Counted from the stretch's first letter, positions 8,612 through 19,779 are shown. The stretch: DNA of 64,000 bases from Seohaeicola saemankumensis (GCF_021021435.1 NZ_JAINWI010000016.1:1-64000); one strand, 5' to 3'. Notes: generated by a model not told the origin, from the sequence alone. Program-made: numbers and translations.

Positions 8612-11122
8612 CTACTTGCGACCCTCTGCAGTCCACTTTTCAATAACGGACATCAATTGTTCTGCACTTTGCGCCCAAGTCAACCATGGTAAATGATCGG
8701 ATTTCACATGAAGGCCATTTTGCCAATTCGAAAGCCAGAGCTCAACCGCAGTAGTAATGTTCTCTGCGTCCTTACCCGAGAAATAACTCGCGTGATCACC
8801 TGCAACTTCGCGAAAAACGGGAATGTCACGGGCGATTATAGGTAGCTTGTGCTGCGCAGCTTCAATCAAAGGCAGTCCAAAACCCTCGCCTTCGCTTGCC
8901 GCAATAAGACATGTGCTGGCAGCATAAATCTGTTCAAGAAACTCGTCACTCGCCTGATCTGGCCAGAAAAGCCGTTTCCCGCGTTCTGGATGGCTTCGTA
9001 ATTGCTTCGCCAGATCCGCGACGTTCCATCCCTCTTTGCCAACAATCACCAAGTTGGCATCCGTTCCACGGGACCATAGCAACTCAAATGCTTTCAGTAC
9101 CTGGCGATGGCCCTTGCGAGGTTCGACTGTTCCTACCATGAGGAAGGTTGGTCTTTTTTCGCAATTCGAAAGGATGTTGTTGGCTTCCGGTGTTTGCCCG
9201 CTTGAAGGTGCTGTGCTGCATATATCAGCGCCCAAGTGGAACCAAGAGACCTTAAAAGAAGGCAAAACATCCTTCTTGTTTCGATCAAACCATACGCGTA
9301 AATCATCTGCGACAGATTCTGAAATACAGATGGCACCATCATAAGACACGACGTTCTGAATCCACGGTTCGTACCACTTTTTTGCATCAGGAAAAAACTC
9401 GGGAAGTTGGATTGGCAGCATATCATAAACAACATGGAAGACTTTTACGCCCCAGCGATGCACGCGATCTAGCTCTCGTTTAGCGGCCTCACTCCTATGG
9501 CCGTCGAGGTCGAGGCCAAGAAATATATCGTCATAAACGGGATCAATTGGTAATTTTGATGTCGAAGCTGATTTGTTTTTCGAAAGATTGTCAATTAACT
9601 TACATGCAGGCTCGTATCGCCCGTCAGGTCTGTGCCTGACCGGGACAACTTGGAATCGCCCATCGATCCCGTTCAAAAGTTCGACGAGGGTCGCCCGGAC
9701 GACACGTTGAATTCCGGTTTCCGCATCATGCTGTGCCAAAATACTGACATCAACATACAATGTCCGAACTGGTTTATTGGCGACAAAAGTTTTTGCCAGT
9801 GCATCTGCGAGTGAAACGAGTGTATTTTTTGACGCGATGCGGGACAACGCAGAGGCCAAATCATCAATAAGGACTTCGTGCGCGATAGAGAACTGGCTGT
9901 CATCTCTTGAAGAAAAGACTCTTTCTAATTCATGAATGGTTTTTTCTGCCGATATATCCCAGCTAAAACTTTTTGATCTCCTTAACCCATGTTCTTCAAG
10001 TTCACCACGAAAGACGTGGTCAGTTAGTACTTTCTCTATTTTTTCTGACAAGGATGATTGGTCATTCGGATCGAACATTGCATCTTTCCGTCCCACAACC
10101 TCAGGAATACTTGAAGTGTTGGACGCTATGACAGCTTTACCACATTGCATTGCTTCAAGTGCGGGCAAGCCAAATCCTTCATGGAGACTTGGAAAAATGA
10201 ACGCTGTAGAAAGATTGTAGAGTTGCGTGAGTTCCTGATCATTTACGTAACCAGTTACAACAAGACTTTCTTTTACTAGCCCTTCGTTTTTGGCAATATC
10301 AAAGAGGCGCCTTCTGTCTATCTCTGAAGTTTTCCCTACAATAGCAAGCTGAAAATTGTCTCTTACTCGTTCAGGCAAAGCTGCAAAAGCCGCGATCATC
10401 ACTTTGATGTTTTTTCTAGGATCCAGACCTCCAGTATACATCAAAAAGCTTTTTGATATCCCAAACTTTTTCAAACAATGATCAGCATCAGATTTTGACA
10501 GTGACAGAGGTTTGAAGGATGGGTTTGCAGCCGCAGAAATGTTAGAAATTTTGTTTTGGTCCCACGGCAGCATCTCTATAGCTTCTTGACATACAGACTC
10601 TGATATTGCCAAAAGGTGATCGGCTTTTTTCAAATATGACAACTTTTCCGCATACCATTGGGCAACATTCTGATCGCCTAGGTAGACCTTCGAGTTCATC
10701 AAAGGGATTAGATCATATAATATCACAACGGTAGGCGCGTTTGATATCTTAGTGATACTTGTATGGCCGTTGTCATATGCGCCTTCAAACAGACTTGTCA
10801 CGAGAACGACATCGGGTTCGAGAGTTGCGATAAAAGTCTCTCGGATCAGTTCCGCTTCCTTCCGTCTTTCTGCGTTTCGAGTATCTGTGCCTTCTACTGG
10901 CCCGGGAGCTGTCCAGAGCCTGATAGCGGAATTTGGAAGGACGCCATGAAACTTGGCACGGAGATCCATTATAGTTTCGGGAAACATATCGCTTAGTGCG
11001 ATGATCACTTCATGGTTGCCGCGATTACGGGCTACGGCCAAAGCCAATTCAAGCGAATATCGTCCTATTCCACGATATCTGCTGAGGCCTTGCGCTCCCT
11101 GTAAATCAACGACAATACGCAT
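8612..11122 (-). CDS. tandem two-domain GT4 glycosyltransferase
   Basis: An 836-aa protein with two complete GT-B (family 4) glycosyltransferase halves. Half one (about 1-405) has GGLDPRKNI at 231-239 and the nucleotide-sugar motif HEGFGLPALEA at 314-324. Half two (about 455-836) has 'VGTVEPRKG' and 'EGEGFGLPLIEAA'. Tandem GT4 proteins of this kind build rhamnan or mannan-type O-antigen/exopolysaccharide chains by adding two linkages. It starts 3 bases after the fkbM stop and is the last gene of a leftward operon with manC, gmd and rmd, so GDP-rhamnose or GDP-mannose is the likely donor. Exact linkages cannot be read from sequence. Confidence 0.85.
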   Translation of the reverse strand: MRIVVDLQGAQGLSRYRGIGRYSLELALAVARNRGNHEVIIALSDMFPETIMDLRAKFHGVLPNSAIRLWTAPGPVEGTDTRNAERRKEAELIRETFIATLEPDVVLVTSLFEGAYDNGHTSITKISNAPTVVILYDLIPLMNSKVYLGDQNVAQWYAEKLSYLKKADHLLAISESVCQEAIEMLPWDQNKISNISAAANPSFKPLSLSKSDADHCLKKFGISKSFLMYTGGLDPRKNIKVMIAAFAALPERVRDNFQLAIVGKTSEIDRRRLFDIAKNEGLVKESLVVTGYVNDQELTQLYNLSTAFIFPSLHEGFGLPALEAMQCGKAVIASNTSSIPEVVGRKDAMFDPNDQSSLSEKIEKVLTDHVFRGELEEHGLRRSKSFSWDISAEKTIHELERVFSSRDDSQFSIAHEVLIDDLASALSRIASKNTLVSLADALAKTFVANKPVRTLYVDVSILAQHDAETGIQRVVRATLVELLNGIDGRFQVVPVRHRPDGRYEPACKLIDNLSKNKSASTSKLPIDPVYDDIFLGLDLDGHRSEAAKRELDRVHRWGVKVFHVVYDMLPIQLPEFFPDAKKWYEPWIQNVVSYDGAICISESVADDLRVWFDRNKKDVLPSFKVSWFHLGADICSTAPSSGQTPEANNILSNCEKRPTFLMVGTVEPRKGHRQVLKAFELLWSRGTDANLVIVGKEGWNVADLAKQLRSHPERGKRLFWPDQASDEFLEQIYAASTCLIAASEGEGFGLPLIEAAQHKLPIIARDIPVFREVAGDHASYFSGKDAENITTAVELWLSNWQNGLHVKSDHLPWLTWAQSAEQLMSVIEKWTAEGRK

Positions 11123-11125
11123 TAT

Positions 11126-12232
11126 CTACCGCTCATTTTTCGATTTTAGCAAGGACAGGAAATGGAGACCTCGCTCAGTCAAACTAGCCTCGGTCACGAC
11201 AGTAGACGAAAATGCCACCGCTCTTGGCAAAGCTCTATATTCATCGCTTTCCATCCAGCGCATAAAAGCCGCGCGTGGTCGTCCGTCACTGTGCAATACC
11301 CATTTTTTGAACATCCCTCTGGGTTTGCCGCTGGAATGAAACAACAGGCGCCTAATCGGTTTTTTGGGACGTCCTGAGGCACGAAAGAAAAGTCGGTGCC
11401 ACATCGTGCGAGTTCGGTAAAACTCCAGCTTGTCTTGTAGCACGATAATTTCTCGAGATAACTGAGACAGGTTTGCGTTCACCTTCTCTATCTCACGCCG
11501 TGCGGCTTCGCGATCACTAACAAGTTTTTTTTGCAATTCAATAAATGGAGCCAATTGAAAATCGTCAAACACATTGGGAGGCGTCGAAAAAGCCGCCTGT
11601 AACTCAGCATGTTCTTTCGCAACGTAAAATCTGTTCAGCCCGTCCCGATATGCCAACAGATAGTTTGCGCCAAGCAGAATATCCTCCCATTCGTCATGGA
11701 CCTCGCGCTGACTAAGCGGGAAGGTTGCTTCAACGACTACGATCCACGGCCGGCATTCGGTCCAGGACATGCCCCGTAAAACTGCGGCTTCGTTGCCTTC
11801 AACATCTACTTTCAAGAAATGAACTGATTGCTCGCTGGGGACGGACTCTTTCCAGATAGTGGATAGAGTTTTAGCTTGAACATCAATTGCTTCAGAGCGC
11901 CAACCCGCCGCTTGGTGCGTTTCAGCTATATCATTTTGAAGGGTAGTGAGACCTGTGTCCTCGATTATGTTTAATTTCAAGATCTGATTTGTATCACTAA
12001 CCGCCAGCCCGAGATTGATATCTTCAGTGCGTCTTTGCTTCAATTCAGAAAGGTATTTCGGATTGGGTTCGATATTTATTCCCCGCCATCCGCGATCGTA
12101 GAATGCACGGGTTACACTATGTATTTCCGGTGAAAACGCACCGACATCTATGTAGAAGCCCTTCTCGACATGTTTTAGCGCGCGCCAGAGCATTACGTCT
12201 TCGTAGTTCTGGGCGTATGAAATGAAGGTCAA
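11126..12232 (-). CDS. FkbM-family methyltransferase with C-terminal basic repeats
   Basis: A 368-aa protein starting at the TTG at 12232 (MTFISYAQNYEDVMLWRAL), which has GGAG about 7 bases upstream; an ATG 51 bases further upstream is less likely. The FkbM domain covers about 1-215: 'GFYIDVGAFSP' is the AdoMet-binding loop and 'FLKVDVEGNEAAVLRGM' a family signature. A predicted coiled coil follows (about 225-270). Residues 281-327 contain three near-identical 15-16-residue units of the form (L/V)-x-x-S-x-G-(R/K)-P-(R/K). FkbM enzymes O-methylate sugars. In this GDP-rhamnose operon it may cap or decorate the polysaccharide; the repeat region could set chain length or bind the transferase. Confidence 0.8.
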   Translation of the reverse strand: MTFISYAQNYEDVMLWRALKHVEKGFYIDVGAFSPEIHSVTRAFYDRGWRGINIEPNPKYLSELKQRRTEDINLGLAVSDTNQILKLNIIEDTGLTTLQNDIAETHQAAGWRSEAIDVQAKTLSTIWKESVPSEQSVHFLKVDVEGNEAAVLRGMSWTECRPWIVVVEATFPLSQREVHDEWEDILLGANYLLAYRDGLNRFYVAKEHAELQAAFSTPPNVFDDFQLAPFIELQKKLVSDREAARREIEKVNANLSQLSREIIVLQDKLEFYRTRTMWHRLFFRASGRPKKPIRRLLFHSSGKPRGMFKKWVLHSDGRPRAAFMRWMESDEYRALPRAVAFSSTVVTEASLTERGLHFLSLLKSKNER

Positions 12233-12304
12233 GATAGTCTCCAGATATTGTTGGCAGGCATGAATTGAACGGCGGCAGAGCAACCTTCGCGCATCGTGAT
12301 CGTT

Positions 12305-13264
12305 TTACCTGTTACTTTCTTCTGACTTTAACCATGATCCCAGCACGTCAGCGAGAGTTTCTTGTATTGTGCGAGTGGGAACCCAAGCAATCGCTTGCGC
12401 CAATGCCGTTGTGCTGCCCACAATTCTTGGCAGATCGCTTGGCCTTTGACGATCAGGGTCCAGCTCTACCCTCACAGGAACGCCCGCCAGTGCGATAAGC
12501 TTGTCCAGTATGTCACGCATGCTGTGCCCATGTCCCGATGCAATATTGTAGATGGCCCCTGTTTCAAGATGGTCGCTGCGTTCGACGAGTGTCGTGTAGG
12601 CCGCGACAACATCACGGACGTCGAGAAAATCCCTGATAGCGGAAAGGTTTCCAACCCTCAGAACAGGCTCCTGCAGGCCGGCACTGATGCGGGCCAACTG
12701 GGCAGCAAAGGCCGGAACGACGAAATCTTCTGTCTGTCCTGGCCCCGTGTGATTGAAGGGGCGCAGACGGATACATTTAAGTCCTTCGCCAGCCAGAACG
12801 CCCAAAGCCATATCGCCGGCTGCTTTGGTCATGGAATAGGTATCCATCGGTTCCAGCCGTGTTTTCTCATCGACCAGGTCGACTTCGAGCGCCGCCTTGC
12901 CATAGATCAGGCCGGAACTGACATGAAACAACCAGCTTCCAGGCATTTCTTCACGGATCACTTGCCCTAACCGTTCTGGTGCAAGGGCGTGCAACTCCCA
13001 CGCAAGCGCGGGGTCGCGCCTTGCGGCAACCGGCGAGGCGATACCGACAAGATTGATAACATGTGTCGGCTTTTCACGCAGGATAACAGCCCGAACAGCC
13101 TCGGTATCGGTGATATCCAGAGGCAGTAGCGCGGGATCCTGCGGCTTGCGTGAGGTGTTGACGACACGCACCGATGCACCGAAACGATCCAAAAGGGCCT
13201 TTTGGAGGTGGGTTCCAACAAACCCACCGCCACCGAGAATGAGGACGCATCTGTCGGTTGACAT
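12305..13264 (-). CDS. rmd: GDP-6-deoxy-4-keto-D-mannose reductase (GDP-rhamnose forming)
   Basis: A 319-aa extended SDR enzyme. GGGGFVG at 11-17 binds NAD(P); SSGLIYG and the Y-S-M-T-K of DTYSMTKAAGDM supply the catalytic Ser, Tyr and Lys. The RPFNHTGPGQTEDFV segment is characteristic of the Rmd/Tld group, which reduces the 4-keto group of the Gmd product to GDP-D-rhamnose (or GDP-6-deoxy-talose). The ATG at 13264 is chosen because it gives the Rossmann start and lies 4 bases after the gmd stop; a longer open frame upstream is not conserved-looking. The reductase stereochemistry (rhamnose versus talose) is not decided by what I can see. Confidence 0.85.
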   Translation of the reverse strand: MSTDRCVLILGGGGFVGTHLQKALLDRFGASVRVVNTSRKPQDPALLPLDITDTEAVRAVILREKPTHVINLVGIASPVAARRDPALAWELHALAPERLGQVIREEMPGSWLFHVSSGLIYGKAALEVDLVDEKTRLEPMDTYSMTKAAGDMALGVLAGEGLKCIRLRPFNHTGPGQTEDFVVPAFAAQLARISAGLQEPVLRVGNLSAIRDFLDVRDVVAAYTTLVERSDHLETGAIYNIASGHGHSMRDILDKLIALAGVPVRVELDPDRQRPSDLPRIVGSTTALAQAIAWVPTRTIQETLADVLGSWLKSEESNR

Positions 13265-13268
13265 ATGC

Positions 13269-14312
<1,044 letters not shown>

Positions 14313-14405
14313 TCACCGCTACGTCATGTTTGACACTTAAAGGGCCGTCAAATTCTTACCGGTGAAACTGCATTCCATACTTGAAGTGTCGTTGTTACAG
14401 ATTGC

Positions 14406-15836
14406 TCAACCGCGCGCGTACACATCCTCGTAGCGCACGATGTCATCCTCACCTAGATAGCTGCCGGTTTGCACCTCGATCAAGACCATCGGCACCTTGC
14501 CGGGATTCTCCAGACGGTGAACGGCGGCGAGCGGGATGTAGACGGATTCGTTCTCGGTCAGCAGGCGCACGGTGTCGTCTACCGTCACGCGGGCAGTGCC
14601 TTGCACGACGATCCAGTGCTCGGACCGATGGAAATGGCTTTGCAGGCTGAGGGCTGCACCGGGATGCACGACGATGCGCTTGACCTGAAAACGGTTGCCC
14701 ATGGCGATGCTTTCGAAATAGCCCCACGGCCTGTGATCGCTTGAGAATGTCGTCGCCTGTTTCGCCTCGCGTGCTTTCAGCGCCTCGACCGCATCCTTGA
14801 CGCGCTGGCTGTCAGATTTCCGCGCCACCAGCACGGCGTCGGGCATGGCGATGGCGATCATGTCGTCAAGACCGATCCCGACCAGTTCCAGCCCGTCAAC
14901 CTCGGACCGCAGCAGGCTATTCGTGCAGTCAATCGCGGTGGCATGGTCGGACACCACATTGCCTGCCGTATCGGGATGGCTTTCCTGATGCACAGCTTCC
15001 CAACTGCCAAGGTCGGACCACGTTGACGTATAGGGCATGACAGCCAGATTTCCGGCCTTTTCCATGATGGCATAGTCGATGGACTCGCTGCGGGCGCGGG
15101 ACCACGGCTCTGCAGCCAGTCGCGAGAAGCCAAGATCGTTCTGTGCCTCTGTGACCGCAGGCTGCACTGCCTCAAGAATATCCGGCGCATGTTGGCGGAA
15201 AGCATCCAGCAGGGTCGATACCTTGAACAGGAAGATCCCCGCGTTCCACAGATACTGGCCAGACGCGATCATCTGGGCCGCTTTCGCGCTGTCGGGTTTC
15301 TCGACAAAGCGGGCCAGCGGTTGCGGCGACGTGGCGTCTATTGCCGCACCCTTGGCCAGTTCCAGATAGCCATAGCCCGTCTCGGCACGGGTGGGCAGGA
15401 TGCCGAATGTCACCAGTTGGCCCTCATCCGCAGCCGGAACAGCGGCTGACACCGCGGCCCCGAAAGCGGCTGTATCGGCGATGATATGATCGGAGGGCAA
15501 CACCAGCATCAGCGCATCAGGGTTGCTTTGCTCAAGCCAGATCGCTGCGGACAGAACGGCGGCAGCGGTATTGCGCGCCTCGGGTTCGATCAGGATACCT
15601 GCAGGGGTTACTTCGACAGCGGCGAGTTGTTCGACGACGAGGAAACGGAAAGGTTCACCGGTTACTACAAGCGGAGCCGCAAACTCTGGTCCGGTGCAGC
15701 GGGTCGCTGATGACTGGAACAGGCTCTCTTCGCCCATGAGCTTGGAAAACTGCTTGGGAAAGCTTTTGCGGGACAATGGCCAAAGCCGTGTTCCGGCTCC
15801 TCCGCACAAAATAACGGGTGTAATGGTCTGGGACAC
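14406..15836 (-). CDS. manC: bifunctional mannose-1-phosphate guanylyltransferase / mannose-6-phosphate isomerase
   Basis: A 476-aa protein with a GTG start. The nucleotidyltransferase domain (about 1-285) opens with LCGGAGTRLWPLSRKSFPKQF, the GMP pyrophosphorylase signature, and has FVEKPD further on. The C-terminal cupin (about 360-476) has HRPWG, QSHFHRSEHW and a final LGEDDIVRYEDVYAR, as in type II phosphomannose isomerases (AlgA/ManC/CpsB). It makes GDP-mannose for gmd. It is the first gene of the leftward operon; its 5' region (15837-16012) is shared with the 3' end of the araC-type gene and should contain the promoter, which I could not place with certainty. Confidence 0.93.
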   Translation of the reverse strand: MSQTITPVILCGGAGTRLWPLSRKSFPKQFSKLMGEESLFQSSATRCTGPEFAAPLVVTGEPFRFLVVEQLAAVEVTPAGILIEPEARNTAAAVLSAAIWLEQSNPDALMLVLPSDHIIADTAAFGAAVSAAVPAADEGQLVTFGILPTRAETGYGYLELAKGAAIDATSPQPLARFVEKPDSAKAAQMIASGQYLWNAGIFLFKVSTLLDAFRQHAPDILEAVQPAVTEAQNDLGFSRLAAEPWSRARSESIDYAIMEKAGNLAVMPYTSTWSDLGSWEAVHQESHPDTAGNVVSDHATAIDCTNSLLRSEVDGLELVGIGLDDMIAIAMPDAVLVARKSDSQRVKDAVEALKAREAKQATTFSSDHRPWGYFESIAMGNRFQVKRIVVHPGAALSLQSHFHRSEHWIVVQGTARVTVDDTVRLLTENESVYIPLAAVHRLENPGKVPMVLIEVQTGSYLGEDDIVRYEDVYARG

Positions 15837-16012
15837 TGTTATGCGATCCTTTGTCTTGCTGGGTGGTGCCGAGCCTAAATTCGAAACTTCTCATCTATTG
15901 ATACACAGAAAATCCGTGTTGACAGGGGCTTAGACGATCAGTTTCGATGCTTCTAGCAAAAGTTGCGATTTGTTGAGATTTCATACAATTCTTGCCTATC
16001 TACAACGCACCC

Positions 16013-16957
16013 TCACGGCCAGTCGGCATAGGATTGAGACACGCGTGGCCCCTGTTTGTCTTCGGCGCTGCGGGCCTGGCGGCGCCAGGTGCCGGGGGGG
16101 AGGCCGCGCAGGGATTTGAAAAAGCTGCTGAAATGCGCGGCCGAGCGGAAGCCCAGAAACTCGGCGATCTGGTCCAGTGTCAAGGAGGAGCGTTCCAGCA
16201 GCACCTGCGCCTCGTATCCCAGCCTTTCATGGATCAGCCGCAAAGGTGGCTTGCCAAGGGTGCGCTGACAGATATCGTGCAGGCGGTCGGTCGAGGTGTT
16301 CAGCGCGTCGGCATAGCGTGCGACCGTCCAGCGGTCGCGGAAATGGGTTTCAAGCGTCTGGCGGAACTGTTGCAGGATCAGCGAGGTACTGGCCCCTGCC
16401 TGACGCAGGTCATCCGGCCGCGCGGCATGACGCCAGAGCATGACCAGCATGACGCGCACCTGCGCTTCGATCACTGTGGCGGAACCCGGCGCATTGCCAG
16501 CGGCCTCGCGCAGGATCAGATCGAAACAGGCGGCGATATCGCGGTGCAGGGTGGTGCGTTCTTCTAAGGGCAGATGGATCGCGCGGGAGGCCAGAACGCG
16601 CAAATCCGCCGCCTCGGGTTTGACGCCGATCGCGTTGGCAAGGGCGGTTTCGCCCATCACCAGATGCCCGCCTACCGTGCCTGCACGGGCGCGTATCCGT
16701 TGGCTGCGATGCCATGGTAGCCACAACAGGGCCGGTCCTGTGACAGTGGTCGATCCATCCTCGCGCGTGATCACCGCCTGCCCGCTATCCAGCAGGATCA
16801 CCCACCAGCTGCGGACATGCAGATCCACCAGCCCGCCCAAGACCCTGTCCTGTAGCCCGCATTGGATGACCTCGGCGTGGAAAGGGACCGGTTGCGGCCC
16901 CTTTCTTGAGGGGAGTTGCGATGGTTTTGCGGAGGCTTGGGTCTGGATCGGGCTCAT
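16013..16957 (-). CDS. AraC-family transcriptional regulator
   Basis: A 314-aa protein. An N-terminal sensor part (about 30-190) resembles a cupin-type AraC ligand domain, and the C-terminal 100 residues are the double helix-turn-helix, ending in LTLDQIAEFLGFRSAAHFSSFFKSLRGLPPGTWRR, the AraC signature (about 262-296). It is divergently arranged with the aldehyde dehydrogenase/ABC transporter genes (150 bp between starts), so it most likely activates that operon in response to the transported compound or its aldehyde. The inducer is unknown. Confidence 0.88.
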   Translation of the reverse strand: MSPIQTQASAKPSQLPSRKGPQPVPFHAEVIQCGLQDRVLGGLVDLHVRSWWVILLDSGQAVITREDGSTTVTGPALLWLPWHRSQRIRARAGTVGGHLVMGETALANAIGVKPEAADLRVLASRAIHLPLEERTTLHRDIAACFDLILREAAGNAPGSATVIEAQVRVMLVMLWRHAARPDDLRQAGASTSLILQQFRQTLETHFRDRWTVARYADALNTSTDRLHDICQRTLGKPPLRLIHERLGYEAQVLLERSSLTLDQIAEFLGFRSAAHFSSFFKSLRGLPPGTWRRQARSAEDKQGPRVSQSYADWP

Positions 16958-17107
16958 TTCGCCAGCTTTTCATAATTTTATCCCAGAAATCTACATTTTT
17001 ATAACCTGAACGGCTGTTACACCTATTGCCAGAGAGAAAGAGGCAGGCGCGCCACATTCAGCCGGGGAGGGCTGTGCGCGTCGGATGCCCTTGGGGAGGA
17101 TCTAATT

Positions 17108-18507
17108 TTGGACGCGGAACGGGTCTTTGACAGCCCGTCCGGTGCCGCACCCTTTCGGGTGGTGGAGGCCGGACAGAATGCGGCAGAGGCAGCGGCAAAT
17201 GCTGCGGCAGCCGCATTCTGGGACTGGTCCGCACGTCCCGCTGACGACCGTGCGGCGCATCTGTTGCGGATGGCGGATGCGCTGGATGCAAACCGCGCGC
17301 AACTGGTGGATCTGGCCGCGCAAGAGGTGGGGGCCGCCCCCGCTTGGACCCAGTTCAACATCGACATTGCCCTGCGGATTCTGCGCCATGCCGCGACCCT
17401 GCCTGCTTTGCTGGCGGATCGCGAGGTTGCCGCGTCCGAGGCCGGATGTGCCGCGATCCTGCGGCGGCAGGCTGTGGGCGTTGTTCTGGGCATTGCGCCG
17501 TGGAATGCGCCTGTGACGCTGGCAGTGCGGGCCATTGCGACGCCCTTGGCCTGCGGCAATACCGTTGTGCTGAAAGGCTCCGAGCATTGTCCCCGCACAC
17601 ATCGGGCCGTGATCGACATTCTGAACGCTTCGGGCTTGCCGGGAGGTGTTGCCAATGTAGTGACGCCCTTCCCGACCAGTCGGAACAGGTGGTCAACCGC
17701 CTGATCGCGCATCCAGCTGTGCGGCGGGTGAACTTTACCGGATCGACCCGCGTGGGGCGGCAGGTGGCCATCACAGCAGCGCGGCATCTGAAACGTTGCG
17801 TGCTGGAACTCAGCGGCAAGGCCGCGCTGATCGTGCTGGAGGATGCCAATCTGGATGCCGCTGTCGAGGCGGCAGCGCATGGCGCCTTCTTCAATCAGGG
17901 CCAGATCTGCATGTCGACCGAACGGATCATCCTTCTGGATACGATTGCGGACGCGTTTGTTGCGAAACTGGTGGCACGTACGCAAGAATTGCGCGCGGCC
18001 GATCCGCGCCGCGAAACGGCCGCTTTGGGCACGCTGATCCATGCCGCCGCCGCCGAACGTGTCGCCGCCCTGATCCGCGATGCGCAGGACAAGGGCGCGG
18101 AACTGCTTGTCGGTGGCCATGTCGAAGGCGCTGTGATGCAGCCCGCTGTCGTGGATCACGTCGCATCCAACATGGCGATCTATCACGAGGAAAGCTTTGG
18201 CCCTGTCGCCTCGATCCTGCGGGTGCGCGACGAGGACGAGGCGCTGTCGATTGCCAATGACACCGAATACGGCCTTGCCTCGGCTATCTTCAGCGGCAAC
18301 CGCGACCGCGCCCTTGCGCTTGCGGCACGGCTGGAAACGGGGATCTGCCATATCAATGGATCAACCGTCTATGACGATGCAGCCATGCCCTTTGGCGGGA
18401 TGAAAGCCAGCGGCTATGGCCGTTTCGGGGGCGAGACCGCCTTGGACGAGTTCACTGAATTGCGCTGGATCGCCCTGCATCCCGAAGGCAAGCGCCATCC
18501 TTTATGA
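17108..18507 (+). pseudogene. NAD-dependent aldehyde dehydrogenase with internal frameshift
   Basis: Two overlapping frames together encode one 466-residue aldehyde dehydrogenase. The first frame (TTG start at 17108 after GGGGAGG) ends with a stop at 17704 after 'GGVANVVT'. The second resumes at about 17672 with 'DQSEQVVNRL' and runs to 18507. The expected path crosses near 17660-17675 with a one-base deficit. All catalytic parts survive: VNFTGSTRVG, ELSGK (general-base Glu region) and FNQGQICMS with the nucleophilic Cys. It looks like vanillin/salicylaldehyde-type enzymes. Either a recent null mutation or a sequencing error; the intact flanking frames favour something recent. The operon carries a second, intact aldehyde dehydrogenase. 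Confidence 0.8.
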
Positions 18508-18571
18508 ACAGATGCCGCCAAGAGCATCGACACGCCCACGACAACCCCACACACCTTGGAGGAGGATCACC

Positions 18572-19771
18572 ATGAAACGCAGAACTGCCCTGAAATTCGC
18601 AGCCGCCCTTGCGCTGACGACCAGCCTTGCCACGGGCGCTGTCTGCGCCGAGACCATCAAGATCGGCGCGGCTGCCCCCAAGACCGGCCCGCTGGCAGGT
18701 GGTGCCGCTGTCAGCCAGTGGCCCAATGTGACCCTTTGGGCCGCGCAGGTGAACGAACGTGGCGGGCTCAATGTTGGCGGCACGATGATGCCCGTCGAGA
18801 TTATCGAATATGACGACCAGACCAATCCCGGCGAGACCATCAAGGCGATCCAGCGTCTTGCCACGCAGGACGAGGTCAACTTCATCGTCTCGCCCTATGG
18901 CACGGGTCTTGTTGTGGCCGCCGCCCCGATCTTTGCGCGCTACGGCTATCCGCTGATTGCGGTGTCGGCCATCACCGACCAGCAGCCGGCGCTGTCCAAG
19001 CAGTTCCCCGATATGTTCTTCACGCTGGGCACCACATCGGCGCTGGCCGAGGATACTGTGAAGATCCTGACCGACATGCGTGAAGCCGGTCAGCTTGGCA
19101 ACAAGATCGCCATGGTCAACGTGGCCGACGCTTTCGGCATCGAGTTGGCAGACGTGGCGCGTGGCAAATTCAACGAAGCAGGGTTCGAGATCGTCTATGA
19201 CTCCTCCTATCCGCTGGGCACGCAGGATCTGTCGCCGGTGATTAAGGGCGCGAAAGCGGCTGCACCGGACGCGTACGTAGCATGGTCCTATCCGCCGGAT
19301 ACCTTTGCGCTGACCGAACAGGCGGTGATCGAGGATCTGCAGGTGCAGGCCTTCTATACCGCCGTGGCAACCCCCTTCCCCGCCTTTGGCGCGCGCTTTG
19401 GTGCGGCGGCCAATGGTGTGATGGGGCCGGGCGGTGTGAACGTGGACGATGCGAGGTTTCAGGAATACGCCAAAGCGCATGAGGCCGTGACAGGCGCCAA
19501 GCCGGATTTCTGGGCATCCGCCACAACCTATGCCTCGCTGGAAATCTTTGAACAGTCGATCGAGGCGGTCGGACTGGATCGCAAAGCCGTGGCAGACCAT
19601 CTGCGGACCGGCACTTTCGATACGGTGCTTGGCCCGATCAGCTTTGACGAGAACAACAACAATCAGGCTTTCTGGACCGTTGGCCAGTGGCAGGACGGTG
19701 TGTTCAAGGGCGTCGCCTCGCGCAATCGCGACGGGTCTGTGCCTGTGATCCTCAAGGATGGCTGGCAGTAA
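18572..19771 (+). CDS. branched-chain-type ABC transporter substrate-binding protein
   Basis: A 399-aa periplasmic binding protein. The start at 18572 follows GGAGGAGG. Residues 1-27 are a signal peptide (RR, hydrophobic core, cleavage near VCA-ET). The mature part begins ETIKIGAAAPKTGPLAGGAA, typical of the Leu/Ile/Val-binding (Peripla_BP_6) family, which also binds aromatic acids, amides and urea. Followed by a hairpin terminator and then two permeases and two ATPases, giving a complete importer. Neighbouring aldehyde and alcohol dehydrogenases make an aromatic alcohol, aldehyde or acid a more likely ligand than an amino acid (inference). Confidence 0.88.
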   Translation: MKRRTALKFAAALALTTSLATGAVCAETIKIGAAAPKTGPLAGGAAVSQWPNVTLWAAQVNERGGLNVGGTMMPVEIIEYDDQTNPGETIKAIQRLATQDEVNFIVSPYGTGLVVAAAPIFARYGYPLIAVSAITDQQPALSKQFPDMFFTLGTTSALAEDTVKILTDMREAGQLGNKIAMVNVADAFGIELADVARGKFNEAGFEIVYDSSYPLGTQDLSPVIKGAKAAAPDAYVAWSYPPDTFALTEQAVIEDLQVQAFYTAVATPFPAFGARFGAAANGVMGPGGVNVDDARFQEYAKAHEAVTGAKPDFWASATTYASLEIFEQSIEAVGLDRKAVADHLRTGTFDTVLGPISFDENNNNQAFWTVGQWQDGVFKGVASRNRDGSVPVILKDGWQ

Positions 19772-19779
19772 TCTGTGAC

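Noticed and set aside
17023-18351. 442-codon minus-strand frame over the frameshifted aldehyde dehydrogenase
   Set aside because: Antisense to a clear dehydrogenase sequence; Arg/Ala/Ser-rich with no domain.
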